Counted from the first letter of the stretch, positions 17,518 to 27,319 are shown. The stretch is 64,000 nucleotides of DNA from Dyadobacter frigoris (GCF_005280585.1 NZ_SZVO01000007.1:248001-312000); one strand, 5' to 3'. Notes: generated by a model from the letters alone, not told the origin. A program made the numbers and translations.

Positions 17518-19059
17518 ATGCTTGCAAAAACTTTCGGAAGTGCAGTTTATGGCGTGAATGCCAAAATGATTACCATTGAAGTGCAGGTTGGCCAGGGCAT
17601 GCATTTTCACATTGTCGGGCTTGCGGATAGTGCGGTTAAAGAAAGCGAGCACAGGGTAGAAGCTTCACTGAAATATTTCAATTACAAAATGCCAAGGCAA
17701 AAAGTTGTGGTCAATTTAGCCCCGGCTGATATCCGTAAAGAAGGCTCTGCTTATGATCTTCCGATAGCACTTTGCATTTTACAATCTTCTGAGCAAATTT
17801 CTTCGGTACACAATTTGGAAGATTATGTCATCATGGGCGAATTGTCTCTTGATGGCAAGTTGCGACCAATTAAAGGCGTTTTACCGATTGCTATTGAAGT
17901 TAGAAAACAAGGTTTTAAAGGGTTTATTTTACCCGCAGAAAATGCCCGGGAAGCAGCAATCGTTAATAATATCGACGTAATTCCGGTAGAAACCCTTGAA
18001 GATGCAATCGCATTTTTTGAAGGTAAAAGTACTATTGAGCCTCTTGTCGTGGATACAAGAGATTTATTTTTTACAACACAAAATGAATATGACGCTGACT
18101 TTGAACATGTTCAGGGTCAGGAAAATATCAAACGTGCTTTGGAAATTGCGGCAGCGGGCGGGCATAATGCCATTATGATCGGGCCGCCCGGCGCAGGAAA
18201 AACGATGTTGGCCAAGCGTATTCCCAGCATACTTCCTCCTTTAAGTCTACCCGAAGCGCTGGAGACAACAAAAATTCATTCTGTTGCCGGCAAGCTGGGA
18301 ACGCATATGGGACTGGTTTCTCGTCGACCGTATAGGGCACCCCATCACAGTATCAGCGATGCTGCTTTGGTTGGTGGCGGAAGTTTTCCTCAACCGGGAG
18401 AAATCTCGTTAGCACATAACGGAATACTTTTTCTGGACGAACTTCCAGAATTTAAAAGGACGGTTTTGGAGGTAATGCGCCAGCCTTTGGAAGAAAGAAA
18501 AGTCAGTATTTCAAGGGCAAAAATGACCGTAGAATTTCCGGCTAATTTCATGTTGATCGCCAGTATGAATCCGTGTCCATGTGGTTATTACAATCATCCT
18601 GACAAAGAATGTGTCTGCGGACCAGGTGTTGTTCAAAAATACTTAAACAAAATCAGCGGACCATTATTAGACCGGATTGATCTGCATGTGGAAGTTACGC
18701 CGGTTACTTTCGACCAAATCGCTTCGACCCGGAAATCAGAAAGCAGCGCACAAATTCGGGAGCGGGTTATTAAGGCACGAGAAAGACAAACGGAACGTTT
18801 TAAGGATAACAAAGAGATTTATTCCAACGCGATGATGCCGCCAGAAATGGTAAAGAAAATCTGTACCATTGAAACAGCCGGAACAGCTCTTTTACGCACG
18901 GCTATGGACAGGCTTGGATTGTCTGCACGCGCTTATGACAGAATCCTGAAAGTTTCCCGCACCATTGCAGATCTGGCTGGGAGTGATGATATTCGGGTGG
19001 AACATTTGGCCGAGGCGATTCAATATCGGAGTCTGGATAGGGAAAATTGGGCTGGATGA
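17518..19059 (+). CDS. comM: YifB/ComM family Mg-chelatase-like AAA ATPase
   Basis: A 513-residue protein with an N-terminal Lon-protease-like ChlI domain (about 20-140), a AAA+ core with Walker A GPPGAGKT at 222-229 and Walker B GILFLDELPEF, the zinc-binding loop NPCPCGYYNHPDKECVCG, and a C-terminal Mg-chelatase domain (about 405-510). ComM is a hexameric helicase that drives branch migration during natural transformation. The window also has a comF homologue at 53143-53829, but neither gene alone shows that the organism is competent. ATG at 17518. Confidence 0.93.
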   Translation: MLAKTFGSAVYGVNAKMITIEVQVGQGMHFHIVGLADSAVKESEHRVEASLKYFNYKMPRQKVVVNLAPADIRKEGSAYDLPIALCILQSSEQISSVHNLEDYVIMGELSLDGKLRPIKGVLPIAIEVRKQGFKGFILPAENAREAAIVNNIDVIPVETLEDAIAFFEGKSTIEPLVVDTRDLFFTTQNEYDADFEHVQGQENIKRALEIAAAGGHNAIMIGPPGAGKTMLAKRIPSILPPLSLPEALETTKIHSVAGKLGTHMGLVSRRPYRAPHHSISDAALVGGGSFPQPGEISLAHNGILFLDELPEFKRTVLEVMRQPLEERKVSISRAKMTVEFPANFMLIASMNPCPCGYYNHPDKECVCGPGVVQKYLNKISGPLLDRIDLHVEVTPVTFDQIASTRKSESSAQIRERVIKARERQTERFKDNKEIYSNAMMPPEMVKKICTIETAGTALLRTAMDRLGLSARAYDRILKVSRTIADLAGSDDIRVEHLAEAIQYRSLDRENWAG

Positions 19060-19130
19060 TAATAAATTAACCCATTTCCAAGAAACTGGTTATTTTTTAT
19101 TATTTTTGAATAGAAGACATTTTGTTTATT

Positions 19131-19778
19131 ATGAGCAATCGCATCCTATCTGACATTTTAAATGAACCTGATGCATATTTCCTGCTTCAGGAAGCTAGTG
19201 CTTTACTCAATCAGGAACGTGAGAGAAGATTGAAATTTTATAATGACATTACTGAGCAGGAAAAAGTTGAGTTTATCAATGGTGAAATTATCATTCACTC
19301 TCCCGTAACTAAAAGACACAATGTTGCCAGCGGTCTTCTTTATCGATTATTAAGTATTTATTCAGGCAAGAATAATCTTGGCTTTGTTGGCATTGAAAAA
19401 ATAATGATAACACTGACAAGAAACGACTATGAACCAGATATCTGTTTTTTCAGAAAAGAAAAGTCTTTAAATTTTACCGAAGATCAAACGCTTTTCCCAG
19501 CACCTGATCTTGTCATAGAAATCCTCTCCGATTCTACTGAAAAGCGAGACAGAGGTGTAAAATTTAAAGATTACCAATCCCACAAAATAGAAGAATACTG
19601 GATCATTGATCCGGAAAATCAAACTTTGGAACAATATCATCTCAAAGGTGATGTTTACGATCTTGTTTTAAAATCTTCCCAAGGACTTGTTACAAGTTTT
19701 GTTGTAGAAGGCTTTCAAATTCCGGTTTTATCAATTTTTGATGAGGTTGAGAATTTGAGGACGATTGTTGGTTTTTGA
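19131..19778 (+). CDS. Uma2 family endonuclease-like protein (DUF820)
   Basis: Second Uma2-family protein in the window, 215 residues from the ATG at 19131 (a TTG three codons earlier is open but less likely). Core motifs are EFINGEIIIHSPVTKRHN, YEPDICFF (PDI motif), APDLVIEILSDSTEKRDRGVKFKDY and EYWIIDPENQTLEQY, all typical of the PD-(D/E)XK-like fold with the ExLS and K/D positions kept. It is only distantly similar to the shorter copy at 15086. A possible -7 box (TATTTTTG, 19101-19108) precedes it. Biological role unknown. Confidence 0.85.
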   Translation: MSNRILSDILNEPDAYFLLQEASALLNQERERRLKFYNDITEQEKVEFINGEIIIHSPVTKRHNVASGLLYRLLSIYSGKNNLGFVGIEKIMITLTRNDYEPDICFFRKEKSLNFTEDQTLFPAPDLVIEILSDSTEKRDRGVKFKDYQSHKIEEYWIIDPENQTLEQYHLKGDVYDLVLKSSQGLVTSFVVEGFQIPVLSIFDEVENLRTIVGF

Positions 19779-19788
19779 GGCAAATTCT

Positions 19789-20922
19789 TTATTTCTCGTA
19801 GTCTAATTTATCTGAAAGTCGTTTTAGTAAATCATTCTCCTTCAAAAAGTCATATCCAAGATCCAAAATCGTGAATTTACCATTCTTTAAACGCATCTTG
19901 AAGTAGCGACCGTCTGTTGTTATTTTTAGTGACCCCTGCTCGCCATATGCTCTTAAAGTATATTTTTCAACAAATAAAGTATTGACCCTATCCGCTTTAT
20001 TTAATAAATCTGTTAAATAAAAACTTTCGGACTTAGCAAGTCTGATCAGTTTATTTTCCTTTTCAAAAGAGGAAATTCTTGTTTTGTAAAATTTGCTATG
20101 AGGCAAACTTTTAAGACGCAATTTTTGATCGAGATATGTGATTGGTAAATATGCCCAATAAAGTTCAGTTGGTGATTGACTTCCATAGTCACTTATTGTT
20201 TTATAAATCCTTCCATTTCGTACCAGTGAAATTGTTATCTCATTATCATCGGTCCAGCTAGCCATATACCTGTCTTTTAACATTTTCAAATTAGCTTTTC
20301 TGAATTTCGTCTCTGCCTTATCAAATTCTTTTAAATTCATAAAAGAAGAAAATAACCCTGTCTTTTTGGTATATTGTTCGTTGTTAAAAATAACTTCACC
20401 ATTTCTTGATACCATTACATCATTTATTTGACATACCCCATAACAACCTGAGGAAGAAACAATGATTTGATCAAAGGGAATTTCGGGATCCAATTTGTAC
20501 CTGCTTCTTTCGTAAATCACATTGACAGAATCATTTAAAGCAAGTTTTAAAATTTTATTATCAAGCTTTAAAACTTCATACCCTTCCCATATCTGGTTTG
20601 TCAAATCATAAATTTCTAATCGATTCTCATGTATACGATATTTAGTCTCTGTACCTAAGAACTTATGGTCGTTCGATTCCATGTCTTTGTGATACCCAAG
20701 TTTATTCTCACAGAAGCCTCCCTCTCTAAATGTATAGCCCGATTTATATCCCATTTCCATACCTGGGATATTTGTTGAATCGATTTTTCTTTGATCGTTC
20801 AGTTCTTCTTTAAAAAGCGTCCATTCCCCAACAATAAGTTGGTTTTGTTTTTGGTTTTCTTCCGATTTACACGACAAAGTCATCACGTAAATCATGCAAA
20901 TTAAATAATGTACGAGTTTCAT
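19789..20922 (-). CDS. Lipoprotein with lipocalin-like and DUF6438-like parts
   Basis: A 377-residue predicted lipoprotein: the signal peptide ends at Cys18 in MTLSC. Residues about 27-130 (VGEWTLFKEEL...) look like a lipocalin-type beta-barrel as in many Bacteroidota lipoproteins. The next part (IIVSSSGCYGVCQINDVMVSRNGEVIFNN) resembles DUF6438, including the GCYGVC cysteine pair. The C-terminal region is not recognised. Its start codon overlaps the stop of the upstream DUF4349 gene (ATGA), so they form a coupled pair. Function unknown. Confidence 0.7.
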   Translation of the reverse strand: MKLVHYLICMIYVMTLSCKSEENQKQNQLIVGEWTLFKEELNDQRKIDSTNIPGMEMGYKSGYTFREGGFCENKLGYHKDMESNDHKFLGTETKYRIHENRLEIYDLTNQIWEGYEVLKLDNKILKLALNDSVNVIYERSRYKLDPEIPFDQIIVSSSGCYGVCQINDVMVSRNGEVIFNNEQYTKKTGLFSSFMNLKEFDKAETKFRKANLKMLKDRYMASWTDDNEITISLVRNGRIYKTISDYGSQSPTELYWAYLPITYLDQKLRLKSLPHSKFYKTRISSFEKENKLIRLAKSESFYLTDLLNKADRVNTLFVEKYTLRAYGEQGSLKITTDGRYFKMRLKNGKFTILDLGYDFLKENDLLKRLSDKLDYEK

Positions 20923-21743
20923 ATTGTCATATCAGCTTCCTTTTTCACTGATTTCCTCTTCGCAAATTTCCTAAACCCAAACCACAACCCAATCCCAAGC
21001 AAAATAAACGGCCAGATATCAACAGCCAGAATCAAGATCGTAAGCAGATTTTCCCAGCCTTTTGAAAAAGCAGAACTAAGCTGATAAGTAAATACGGCAG
21101 GGGTAGAGGTGATTTTGTAAAATTCGATCCGAAGTGTGGAGTATTGAACCTGATCGGCCAGCAGTTTTAACTGGCCTTCGGCAGATTCAATTTCAGTGCG
21201 GATAGTACCAAGTTCTGTTTCAATACTCAAAATATCTTTGATTGTAGAGGCTTTTTTGAGCAATTCCCGATAACGCAACTCGATTTCCTTTTTTGTTTTC
21301 AGCCTGGTTTCTACATCAAAATATTCCGCTGTAACATCTTTTACATCAATTTGCTTATGATCGAAATAGCGAACATCTTTCGTAGCTGAATTTAAAAACG
21401 AGTCAAATTTAGAAGCCGGAATCCGTACGATTAAAGTATAACTAACCTTATCCGCTACATTATTTTGCTTATCCGACGAGATATAAGCATTGTTTGCAGA
21501 TGTTGCTGCCATTATCTGCGCCTTTGTTTTCTCGACATCAGAAGTCTCAAATTCTACAAATCCTTCTTTAATAAGTTTTTGGGTAGGTACGGCTCTACTA
21601 ATATCGCCATCCTGCAAGGCTACTCGGGAAGGCGAAGGGTGTGCCGCCATAAGATCAACATTCATTGCAACACTCTCCTGATCTTGCTTTCCTACGCAGG
21701 AAATTAGACAGATAAATGGTAAAAGAAGGATTAAAATTTTCAT
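20919..21743 (-). CDS. DUF4349 lipoprotein with membrane anchor
   Basis: A 274-residue protein with a lipobox-like ISC at Cys16, a DUF4349 domain (about 55-225) containing strands around GFVEFETSDVEKTKAQI and a long coiled coil (YFDVETRLKTKKEIELRYRELLKK...IETELGTIRTEIESAEG), and a C-terminal transmembrane helix (about 240-258) followed by a basic tail. This is the usual DUF4349 architecture: an extracytoplasmic coiled-coil domain tethered to a membrane. Having both an N-terminal lipobox and a C-terminal helix suggests two attachments. Coupled by a 4-nt overlap to the next gene. Confidence 0.85.
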   Translation of the reverse strand: MKILILLLPFICLISCVGKQDQESVAMNVDLMAAHPSPSRVALQDGDISRAVPTQKLIKEGFVEFETSDVEKTKAQIMAATSANNAYISSDKQNNVADKVSYTLIVRIPASKFDSFLNSATKDVRYFDHKQIDVKDVTAEYFDVETRLKTKKEIELRYRELLKKASTIKDILSIETELGTIRTEIESAEGQLKLLADQVQYSTLRIEFYKITSTPAVFTYQLSSAFSKGWENLLTILILAVDIWPFILLGIGLWFGFRKFAKRKSVKKEADMTI

Positions 21744-21876
21744 GGCTAATAAGTAATTTAAGATGCATAATTAAGTATTATGTAAGTTTCTTAAATATAC
21801 GTACTTTTTGGAATAACCAAAATAAATCTTCGGTTATTCCAAAAATATTTTCCTGAAAATAGATTACAAGGAATTG

Positions 21877-22659
21877 TTATAATTCATCTACACTAACGCC
21901 ACCCAGTTCCTGAAAAAGTGTTTGCCAGTAATGTGTCACGTGTGGATTATTTTCTTTGGACGAAGCCGTAGCTTCAAAAGGAGAAACGATCGTTACCTGA
22001 GGAGAACCAATCGCATATTGTTCGAGTTTTTTAACATCCGATTTTGCCTCGTCTTCTGCCTGGGCATCAGATATGGGTGGCTGTTTGTGAAAATCGCGGC
22101 GACCTGCACCTTTTACGCTTTCAATCATATCACTGAAATAATAAACGCTAACCTGCGCTCCGCTTTCTCCCGCTTTCGCGATTACCGGCAAACTTGCCCA
22201 AATATCAGTGGATTGATTTGAAGCGCCCGTATTTTGCTGATTCAGTTTCAATAATAATTGTCTCAGGAAAATGCTTTTCTCTCTTTGTAAAGAAAGTTGA
22301 AATGCTGTTTCAATCGCCTCACGGTCTGTTGCGTTGGCTCCGTCATTTACTTCTTTTTCACTCCGAATGGTCAATGACAAGGCGCGTGCTTTGGAAGTGT
22401 TTTCATGAATAAAGTAAACTTCCAGTTTGTCGCCTTTATTTTTCATGTTGTTTTCCATAATATCAGTCAGCGTCCGGCGATATTTTTCGTTGACATACGC
22501 TTTATTAATATTAACACTTAGCGTTTTGTCTAAAAAAACCAATGTATAAATCGGGGCGTCAGGAAGGGCCGCAGCTTTCTCCCTTTCGCCTCCACAGGAA
22601 GCCAACAAAAGAGCGAATCCTGAAAGAAGAATATATTTTATTTTGATCGAATGATGCAT
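21877..22659 (-). CDS. Lipoprotein with von Willebrand A-like fold
   Basis: A 260-residue lipoprotein with lipobox ASC (about residue 22). The mature part begins with a hydrophobic strand and the degenerate metal-site word FLDKTLSV, where D-x-T-x-S resembles the MIDAS motif DxSxS, and later has VSVYYFSDMIESVKG, typical of a VWA central strand. This suggests a VWA-type binding domain (inference from pattern). It stands alone, 133 nt upstream of the DUF4349 gene on the same strand. No known partner is nearby. Confidence 0.6.
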   Translation of the reverse strand: MHHSIKIKYILLSGFALLLASCGGEREKAAALPDAPIYTLVFLDKTLSVNINKAYVNEKYRRTLTDIMENNMKNKGDKLEVYFIHENTSKARALSLTIRSEKEVNDGANATDREAIETAFQLSLQREKSIFLRQLLLKLNQQNTGASNQSTDIWASLPVIAKAGESGAQVSVYYFSDMIESVKGAGRRDFHKQPPISDAQAEDEAKSDVKKLEQYAIGSPQVTIVSPFEATASSKENNPHVTHYWQTLFQELGGVSVDEL

Positions 22660-22777
22660 AGAAACAACTGATTAGTAATAGAATTCAAGGCACTGGATTT
22701 ACAGGCGAAACTACTCAGTTCGCCATAACCATACAACGCCAAACGGGATGGGCGGTTTAATTATTTTATTAATACAC

Positions 22778-22816
22778 AAAAATCCCTCCAGAACGGTCCG
22801 TTCAAGAGGGATTTTT
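22778..22816 (-). terminator. Terminator downstream of fabI
   Basis: An 11-bp stem (22778-22788 with 22806-22816) with an inner palindrome GAACGGTCCGTTC. On the minus strand it ends in TTTTT, 44 nt past the fabI stop. Confidence 0.85.
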
Positions 22817-22859
22817 CAATTTTTACAGCACGAACTCGCTTTTACAGCTGGTTTTAAAC

Positions 22860-23684
22860 CTAAGCTTTGTTTTGATTCTGAATCATTTGAACTAATTCTT
22901 CTGAGATTCCCGTCGACGAATATCCGCCATCATGGAAAAGATTTTGCATCGTAACCATACGCGTCAAGTCAGAGAACATGGAGATTGTATAGTTTGCACA
23001 ATCGTCGGCCGTAGCATTTCCAAGCGGGCTCATTTTTTCTGCAAATTCATAAAATGCATCAAATCCACCTATTCCTGAACCTGCCGTTGTTTTAGTAGGC
23101 GACTGAGAAATTGTATTTACACGTACGTTTTTAGCTTTTCCATAACGATATCCGAAGCTACGGGCAATGCTTTCCAACATTGCTTTTGCTTCCGCCATAT
23201 CCGTATAGAAAGGATATGTACGTTGTGCAGCAATGTAAGACAAAGCAACCACAGACCCCCATTCGTTAATAGCATCCAATTTCTCCGCTACCTGCAAAAA
23301 TTTGTGAAGAGAAAGTGATGATACATCAAGACTTTTCAGATAATAATCATAGTTGAGGTCACCGTAAGGTTTTCCTTTACGAATATTTGCGCTCATACCG
23401 ATCGAGTGCAAAACAAAATCCACTTTTCCGCCCAATACGTCCATCGACTGGGTATATAACTTTTCAATATCTTCAACTGAAGTGGCATCCGCAGGAATAA
23501 TTTGCGCATCACAAACTTTGGCCAATTCGTTGATTGCGCCCATACGCATAGCGATCGGTGCATTTGTCAATGTGAATATAGCTCCTTCTTCCTTTGCTTT
23601 TAGCGCAACTTTCCAGGCAATTGAATTTTCGTCCAACGCGCCGGATATTATCCCTCTTTTTCCTTTTAATAAACCGTATGCCAT
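22860..23684 (-). CDS. fabI: Enoyl-ACP reductase FabI
   Basis: NADH-dependent enoyl-ACP reductase, the last step of each fatty-acid elongation cycle. The 274-residue SDR protein has the FabI-type cofactor site GIISGALDENSIAW (11-24) and the catalytic arrangement Tyr150, Tyr160 and Lys167 (Tyr-X6-Lys), inside ALSYIAAQRTYPFYTDMAEAK. The substrate-loop segment SQSPTKTTAGSGIGGF is kept. It is monocistronic, ending at a strong terminator. Confidence 0.96.
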   Translation of the reverse strand: MAYGLLKGKRGIISGALDENSIAWKVALKAKEEGAIFTLTNAPIAMRMGAINELAKVCDAQIIPADATSVEDIEKLYTQSMDVLGGKVDFVLHSIGMSANIRKGKPYGDLNYDYYLKSLDVSSLSLHKFLQVAEKLDAINEWGSVVALSYIAAQRTYPFYTDMAEAKAMLESIARSFGYRYGKAKNVRVNTISQSPTKTTAGSGIGGFDAFYEFAEKMSPLGNATADDCANYTISMFSDLTRMVTMQNLFHDGGYSSTGISEELVQMIQNQNKA

Positions 23685-23804
23685 GATTTCCTTTATTGTT
23701 AATTACGAGTTAACGCCCTTTTTGGCCGACAAAGTAACAAAATTTTGGTTGCTTAAACCACATTCTTTTTATAATCCAGCGCATTAGCTTGCCAGCAATC
23801 AAGG

Positions 23805-24818
23805 TTATTTTTGCATTGTTTCTACTGGTTTTAGTCCAAGCTTTTCTTCCAGAAACTGTTCCGTAGCCTTATAAACTCCCTCAACATCTTTTGAACGCAG
23901 GTAAGATCCAATCACGTGATCGCCGCTGTTTGGAAATGCTTTTTCCACTTTCAGATTAGCCGGCGTTCCTAATTTTGGAAACATATCCAGCATCGCTTTT
24001 ACCGAAACAACCTTGTCCTGCTCTTCTTCATTTTTGTAATAATAAGCCAGAAAAACAGGCATTTTTATTTTTTCATAAACTTCCGGTTTGGCAACCGCAT
24101 CAATGGTTTCCTGTAAAGCCAGAAGTCCGTTCGTGTGATAACTTTGCAGCCAGAAATTCGCACGTTCCGGAATTGTGTCAGCCGATTTGCGACGGTCGCC
24201 CATGATTCCATGCAAAATTTGTTTTCCCCATGGACCAGTGATTAATTTCAAAGCAGGAGAAGCTACGGCCATACATGGAGAATAAAGTACGATTCCTTTA
24301 ATTTCAGGATTTGTTGATGCCAGATAAACCGTTAACAATCCCCCGGCAGAAGTTCCTACAACGATCACGCTGTCACCTATGGCTTTTCCAATGGCGAGAG
24401 CACGTTTTGCACCTGCGATAAAATTGTCTGGAGTCAGATCATCAAACGCATTGGAATCGCTGATTCCAGCATCATGCATACGGGATAAATAAAGATTTGC
24501 TCCATATCTTTTTGCCAGATTTCTATGGATAGGTTCGCCCTCTGCCCAGCTCGCTCCGAAGCCGTGGATATAAACGATACTATATCGGGTCTTTTCTTTT
24601 TTCGAACTATCCGCCCAGACGATACGCGCCTGATTGTCTCTTTTCATATCCTTAACTTTCGCTTCTGAACGGTTGATTTCCGCTTCTAACTCAGGAAGAT
24701 TTTGTGTTACAATCGGAAGCTTAGGTTCTGGTATTGTGGTAGTTACTTTTGGCCCGACAAAATAAATAATGGCAAGTACCGCGAACACGGCGACGATCCA
24801 TACAATAATTTTTAACAT
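23805..24818 (-). CDS. Membrane-anchored alpha/beta hydrolase
   Basis: A 337-residue protein with an N-terminal signal-anchor helix (about 3-23) and an alpha/beta-hydrolase domain. The oxyanion region is YIHGFGASWAEG, the nucleophile elbow GTSAGG with Ser, and the catalytic His is in NSGDHVIGS near the C-terminus; the Asp is less clear. The substrate is unknown: carboxylesterase, lipase or acyl-transfer activities are all possible. It is monocistronic and divergent from the response-regulator gene. Confidence 0.82.
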   Translation of the reverse strand: MLKIIVWIVAVFAVLAIIYFVGPKVTTTIPEPKLPIVTQNLPELEAEINRSEAKVKDMKRDNQARIVWADSSKKEKTRYSIVYIHGFGASWAEGEPIHRNLAKRYGANLYLSRMHDAGISDSNAFDDLTPDNFIAGAKRALAIGKAIGDSVIVVGTSAGGLLTVYLASTNPEIKGIVLYSPCMAVASPALKLITGPWGKQILHGIMGDRRKSADTIPERANFWLQSYHTNGLLALQETIDAVAKPEVYEKIKMPVFLAYYYKNEEEQDKVVSVKAMLDMFPKLGTPANLKVEKAFPNSGDHVIGSYLRSKDVEGVYKATEQFLEEKLGLKPVETMQK

Positions 24819-24970
24819 ATATTATGATTTTTGAAGGTTTCTTTGCTCCGAAAGTTCGTTAGTTTTATGCTGCATTCCAATTGTAACAATACTGCCACGT
24901 TTTAGCAAATTATGCCGTATTTGATTAGCAAGCGGAAGAAGACTAATTTCTAATCATATAGCCACGAAAA

Positions 24971-25663
24971 ATGCCCAACCTCTTACTCGTTGAAGACGAC
25001 ACCAATTTAGGAGAATTACTTCAGGAATATCTTATCGACAAAGGATATCCTACCGATCTTGCCACTGACGGACAAAAAGGCTGGCAATGTTTTGTGGACA
25101 ATCAATATGACCTCTGCATTTTTGACGTCATGATGCCGAAAAAAGATGGTTTTTCTTTGGCAAAAGAAGTACGAATGACCGGGCGAGACGTCCCGATTAT
25201 TTTCCTGACGGCTAAATCGATGAAGGAAGACACCATGCAGGGATTTCGGTCGGGCGCGGATGATTATGTCACCAAACCGTTTGACAGAGAGGAACTTATT
25301 CTAAGAATTGAAGCTATTTTAAGAAGATACCGCAAACAATCGGATTTACCGGAAGAAGAAAAAAGTACCGTTTTCCAAATCGGAAATTATACTTTTGATT
25401 ACAATCATCATCAATTAGTTCTTGACGAAAAAGGAACCCGCCTTACCAGCAAAGAATCGGATTTACTTAAACTTTTCTGCGAAAATCTTAATCAACCCAT
25501 TAGCCGTAGTTTTGCATTGAAAACAATCTGGGGTGATGATTCCTACTTTAATGCGAGAAGTATGGATGTTTATATCACCAAACTACGCAAACATTTTAAG
25601 GAAGACGCCTCAATCCAAATCATGAATTTGCATGGTGAAGGTTTCAAATTGATGGTAGGATAA
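24971..25663 (+). CDS. OmpR/PhoB-family response regulator (orphan)
   Basis: A 230-residue two-domain regulator. The receiver domain (1-120) keeps the acidic pair at Asp9-Asp10, the phosphoacceptor Asp52 in CIFDVMMPKKDG, a Thr in FLTAKS, and Lys in YVTKPFD. The C-terminal winged-helix domain (about 135-228) includes LTSKESDLLKLFCEN and the recognition-helix region SMDVYITKLRKHF. No histidine kinase is adjacent: the next gene is hemB and the previous one is divergent. Bacteroidota often keep a kinase next to such genes, so this is an orphan whose partner lies elsewhere. Confidence 0.93.
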   Translation: MPNLLLVEDDTNLGELLQEYLIDKGYPTDLATDGQKGWQCFVDNQYDLCIFDVMMPKKDGFSLAKEVRMTGRDVPIIFLTAKSMKEDTMQGFRSGADDYVTKPFDREELILRIEAILRRYRKQSDLPEEEKSTVFQIGNYTFDYNHHQLVLDEKGTRLTSKESDLLKLFCENLNQPISRSFALKTIWGDDSYFNARSMDVYITKLRKHFKEDASIQIMNLHGEGFKLMVG

Positions 25664-25770
25664 AAGCAGAAAATTTACCGCCGTGAAACTCAAATTATTT
25701 CTCCATGGTTCTTTGTGTAAGAAATTATTTACAATAAAAGCCAAAAGCGAAAGCTTGTCGCCCATATAAA

Positions 25771-26751
25771 ATGATCTATTTGAACCGTCGCCCAAGACGC
25801 AACCGAAAATCCTCGGCAATCCGGGATTTGGTACAGGAAACCACACTTTCGGTTTCCGATTTTATTTTCCCAATGTTCATCCAGGAAGGCACTAACCAGA
25901 AAGTTGAGATTAAATCAATGCCTGGGATTTTCCGTTTTTCTTTGGATACGATTCTTGAAGAATTGAAAGAAGTAACCGATCTGGGAATTCGTGCAATTGA
26001 CCTTTTCCCAAATTATCACGAAACAAAAAAGGATAAATACGCTTCCGAAAGTTATAAGGAGGACACTTTTTACTTGAAAGCCATTACGGCAATCAAGGAG
26101 AAATTCCCCGATTTAGTGATCATGACCGACATTGCTATGGATCCTTACAGTTCTGACGGACATGATGGTTTGGTGGAAAATGGCGAAATTGTTAATGATG
26201 CTACGGTTGAGATTTTGGCAAAAATGGGCGTGGCGCAAGCAAAAGCCGGGGCGGATATTTTAGGTCCAAGCGATATGATGGATGGCAGGATCGGTTATTT
26301 ACGTGACACAATCGATAGGGAAGGGTTTACTAATGTGAGCATCATGTCTTATTCTGCGAAATATGCCAGTGCATTTTATGGCCCATTCCGCGACGCACTG
26401 GAATCAGCGCCAAAATTTGGTGATAAAAAAACCTATCAGATGAATCCTGCCAATACCCGCGAAGCCTTACTGGAAGCGCAATTGGATTTTGCAGAAGGAG
26501 CTGATATGCTGATGGTTAAACCTGCGCTATCTTATCTTGATATTATCGCCAAACTGGATCAAAATTTTGATATTCCAATTGCTGCCTATAACGTTTCCGG
26601 AGAATACGCCATGCTTAAAGCGGCCGCTCAAAATGGCTGGCTGGACGGCGACCGTGCGATGATGGAGGTGCTAATGAGTATTCGTCGTGCTGGTGCAAAA
26701 TGTATCCTGACTTATTTTGCTAAGGAGGCTGCGGTGATATTAGGATCTTGA
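25771..26751 (+). CDS. hemB: Delta-aminolevulinic acid dehydratase (porphobilinogen synthase)
   Basis: Condenses two aminolevulinate molecules to porphobilinogen in heme synthesis. The 326-residue enzyme has both Schiff-base lysines, in SYSAKYASAFYGPFRD and in MVKPALSYLD. At the active-site metal position the sequence is DIAMDPYSSDGHDG (120-133): the three zinc-binding cysteines of animal and yeast enzymes are replaced by Ala122, Asp124 and Asp132, so this is the magnesium-dependent, zinc-independent class as in Pseudomonas aeruginosa. Its last codons form part of an inverted repeat that bounds the next gene. Confidence 0.97.
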   Translation: MIYLNRRPRRNRKSSAIRDLVQETTLSVSDFIFPMFIQEGTNQKVEIKSMPGIFRFSLDTILEELKEVTDLGIRAIDLFPNYHETKKDKYASESYKEDTFYLKAITAIKEKFPDLVIMTDIAMDPYSSDGHDGLVENGEIVNDATVEILAKMGVAQAKAGADILGPSDMMDGRIGYLRDTIDREGFTNVSIMSYSAKYASAFYGPFRDALESAPKFGDKKTYQMNPANTREALLEAQLDFAEGADMLMVKPALSYLDIIAKLDQNFDIPIAAYNVSGEYAMLKAAAQNGWLDGDRAMMEVLMSIRRAGAKCILTYFAKEAAVILGS

Positions 26752-26774
26752 TTTTAGGATTTTTTGATTTTAGG
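26742..26774 (+). repeat. Left inverted repeat flanking the GxxExxY gene
   Basis: Starts AGGATCTTGATTTTAGGAT and runs to 26774. Its reverse complement recurs with few changes at 27495-27528. It overlaps the last codons of hemB. Confidence 0.6.
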
Positions 26775-26910
26775 GATTGAAAATTGGTATTTCTTAGTTT
26801 TACTAGCTATTCTTGAATCTTGATTCAATTACTTATGAATGATTGTTGCGTCTTATAAATATTGCCTTACTATTGGTTTAAGGTGATTTATTGGACTTAA
26901 TATATGTTTG

Positions 26911-27303
26911 ATGGATTTGGATCAGATTACCTATAAAATTATTGGCGCCTCCATGAAGGTGCACAATACATTGGGAAATGGTTTTCAAGAGGTAATTTAT
27001 CAACGGTGCATAGCTATTGAACTAGGACGTTTAGATATAGAATTCGTAAGGGAACAAGACCAGACTATATTTTACGAAGGTATTCGTGTCGGGACCCGAA
27101 GGGCAGATTTTGTGGTCAAAAATAAGGTAATTATTGAATTGAAAGCAGTGATAACCTTAGAAGATGCCCATCTCGCACAAGCCAAGAATTATCTCATTGC
27201 TTACAATTTTGATATAGGACTACTAATTAACTTTGGATCCACGAGTTTGCAGTACAAAAAAGTATTTAACTCAATCAAAAATCCTGTCAAAAAACAGAAT
27301 TAA
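26911..27303 (+). CDS. GxxExxY protein
   Basis: A 131-residue-class protein (130 residues from the ATG at 26911; a TTG one codon earlier is open) of the GxxExxY family (PF13366/TIGR04256). The defining motif is G24-F-Q-E27-V-I-Y30, preceded by IIGASMKVHNTLGNG. A nuclease-like core follows: RRADFVVKNKVIIELKAV (D...ExK) then AQAKNYLIAY, the PD-(D/E)XK pattern. Cellular function is unknown. It lies between two inverted repeats and has its own terminator, so it looks like a small inserted cassette between hemB and the M28 peptidase. Confidence 0.9.
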   Translation: MDLDQITYKIIGASMKVHNTLGNGFQEVIYQRCIAIELGRLDIEFVREQDQTIFYEGIRVGTRRADFVVKNKVIIELKAVITLEDAHLAQAKNYLIAYNFDIGLLINFGSTSLQYKKVFNSIKNPVKKQN

Positions 27304-27319
27304 TACTAACTATAACCCG

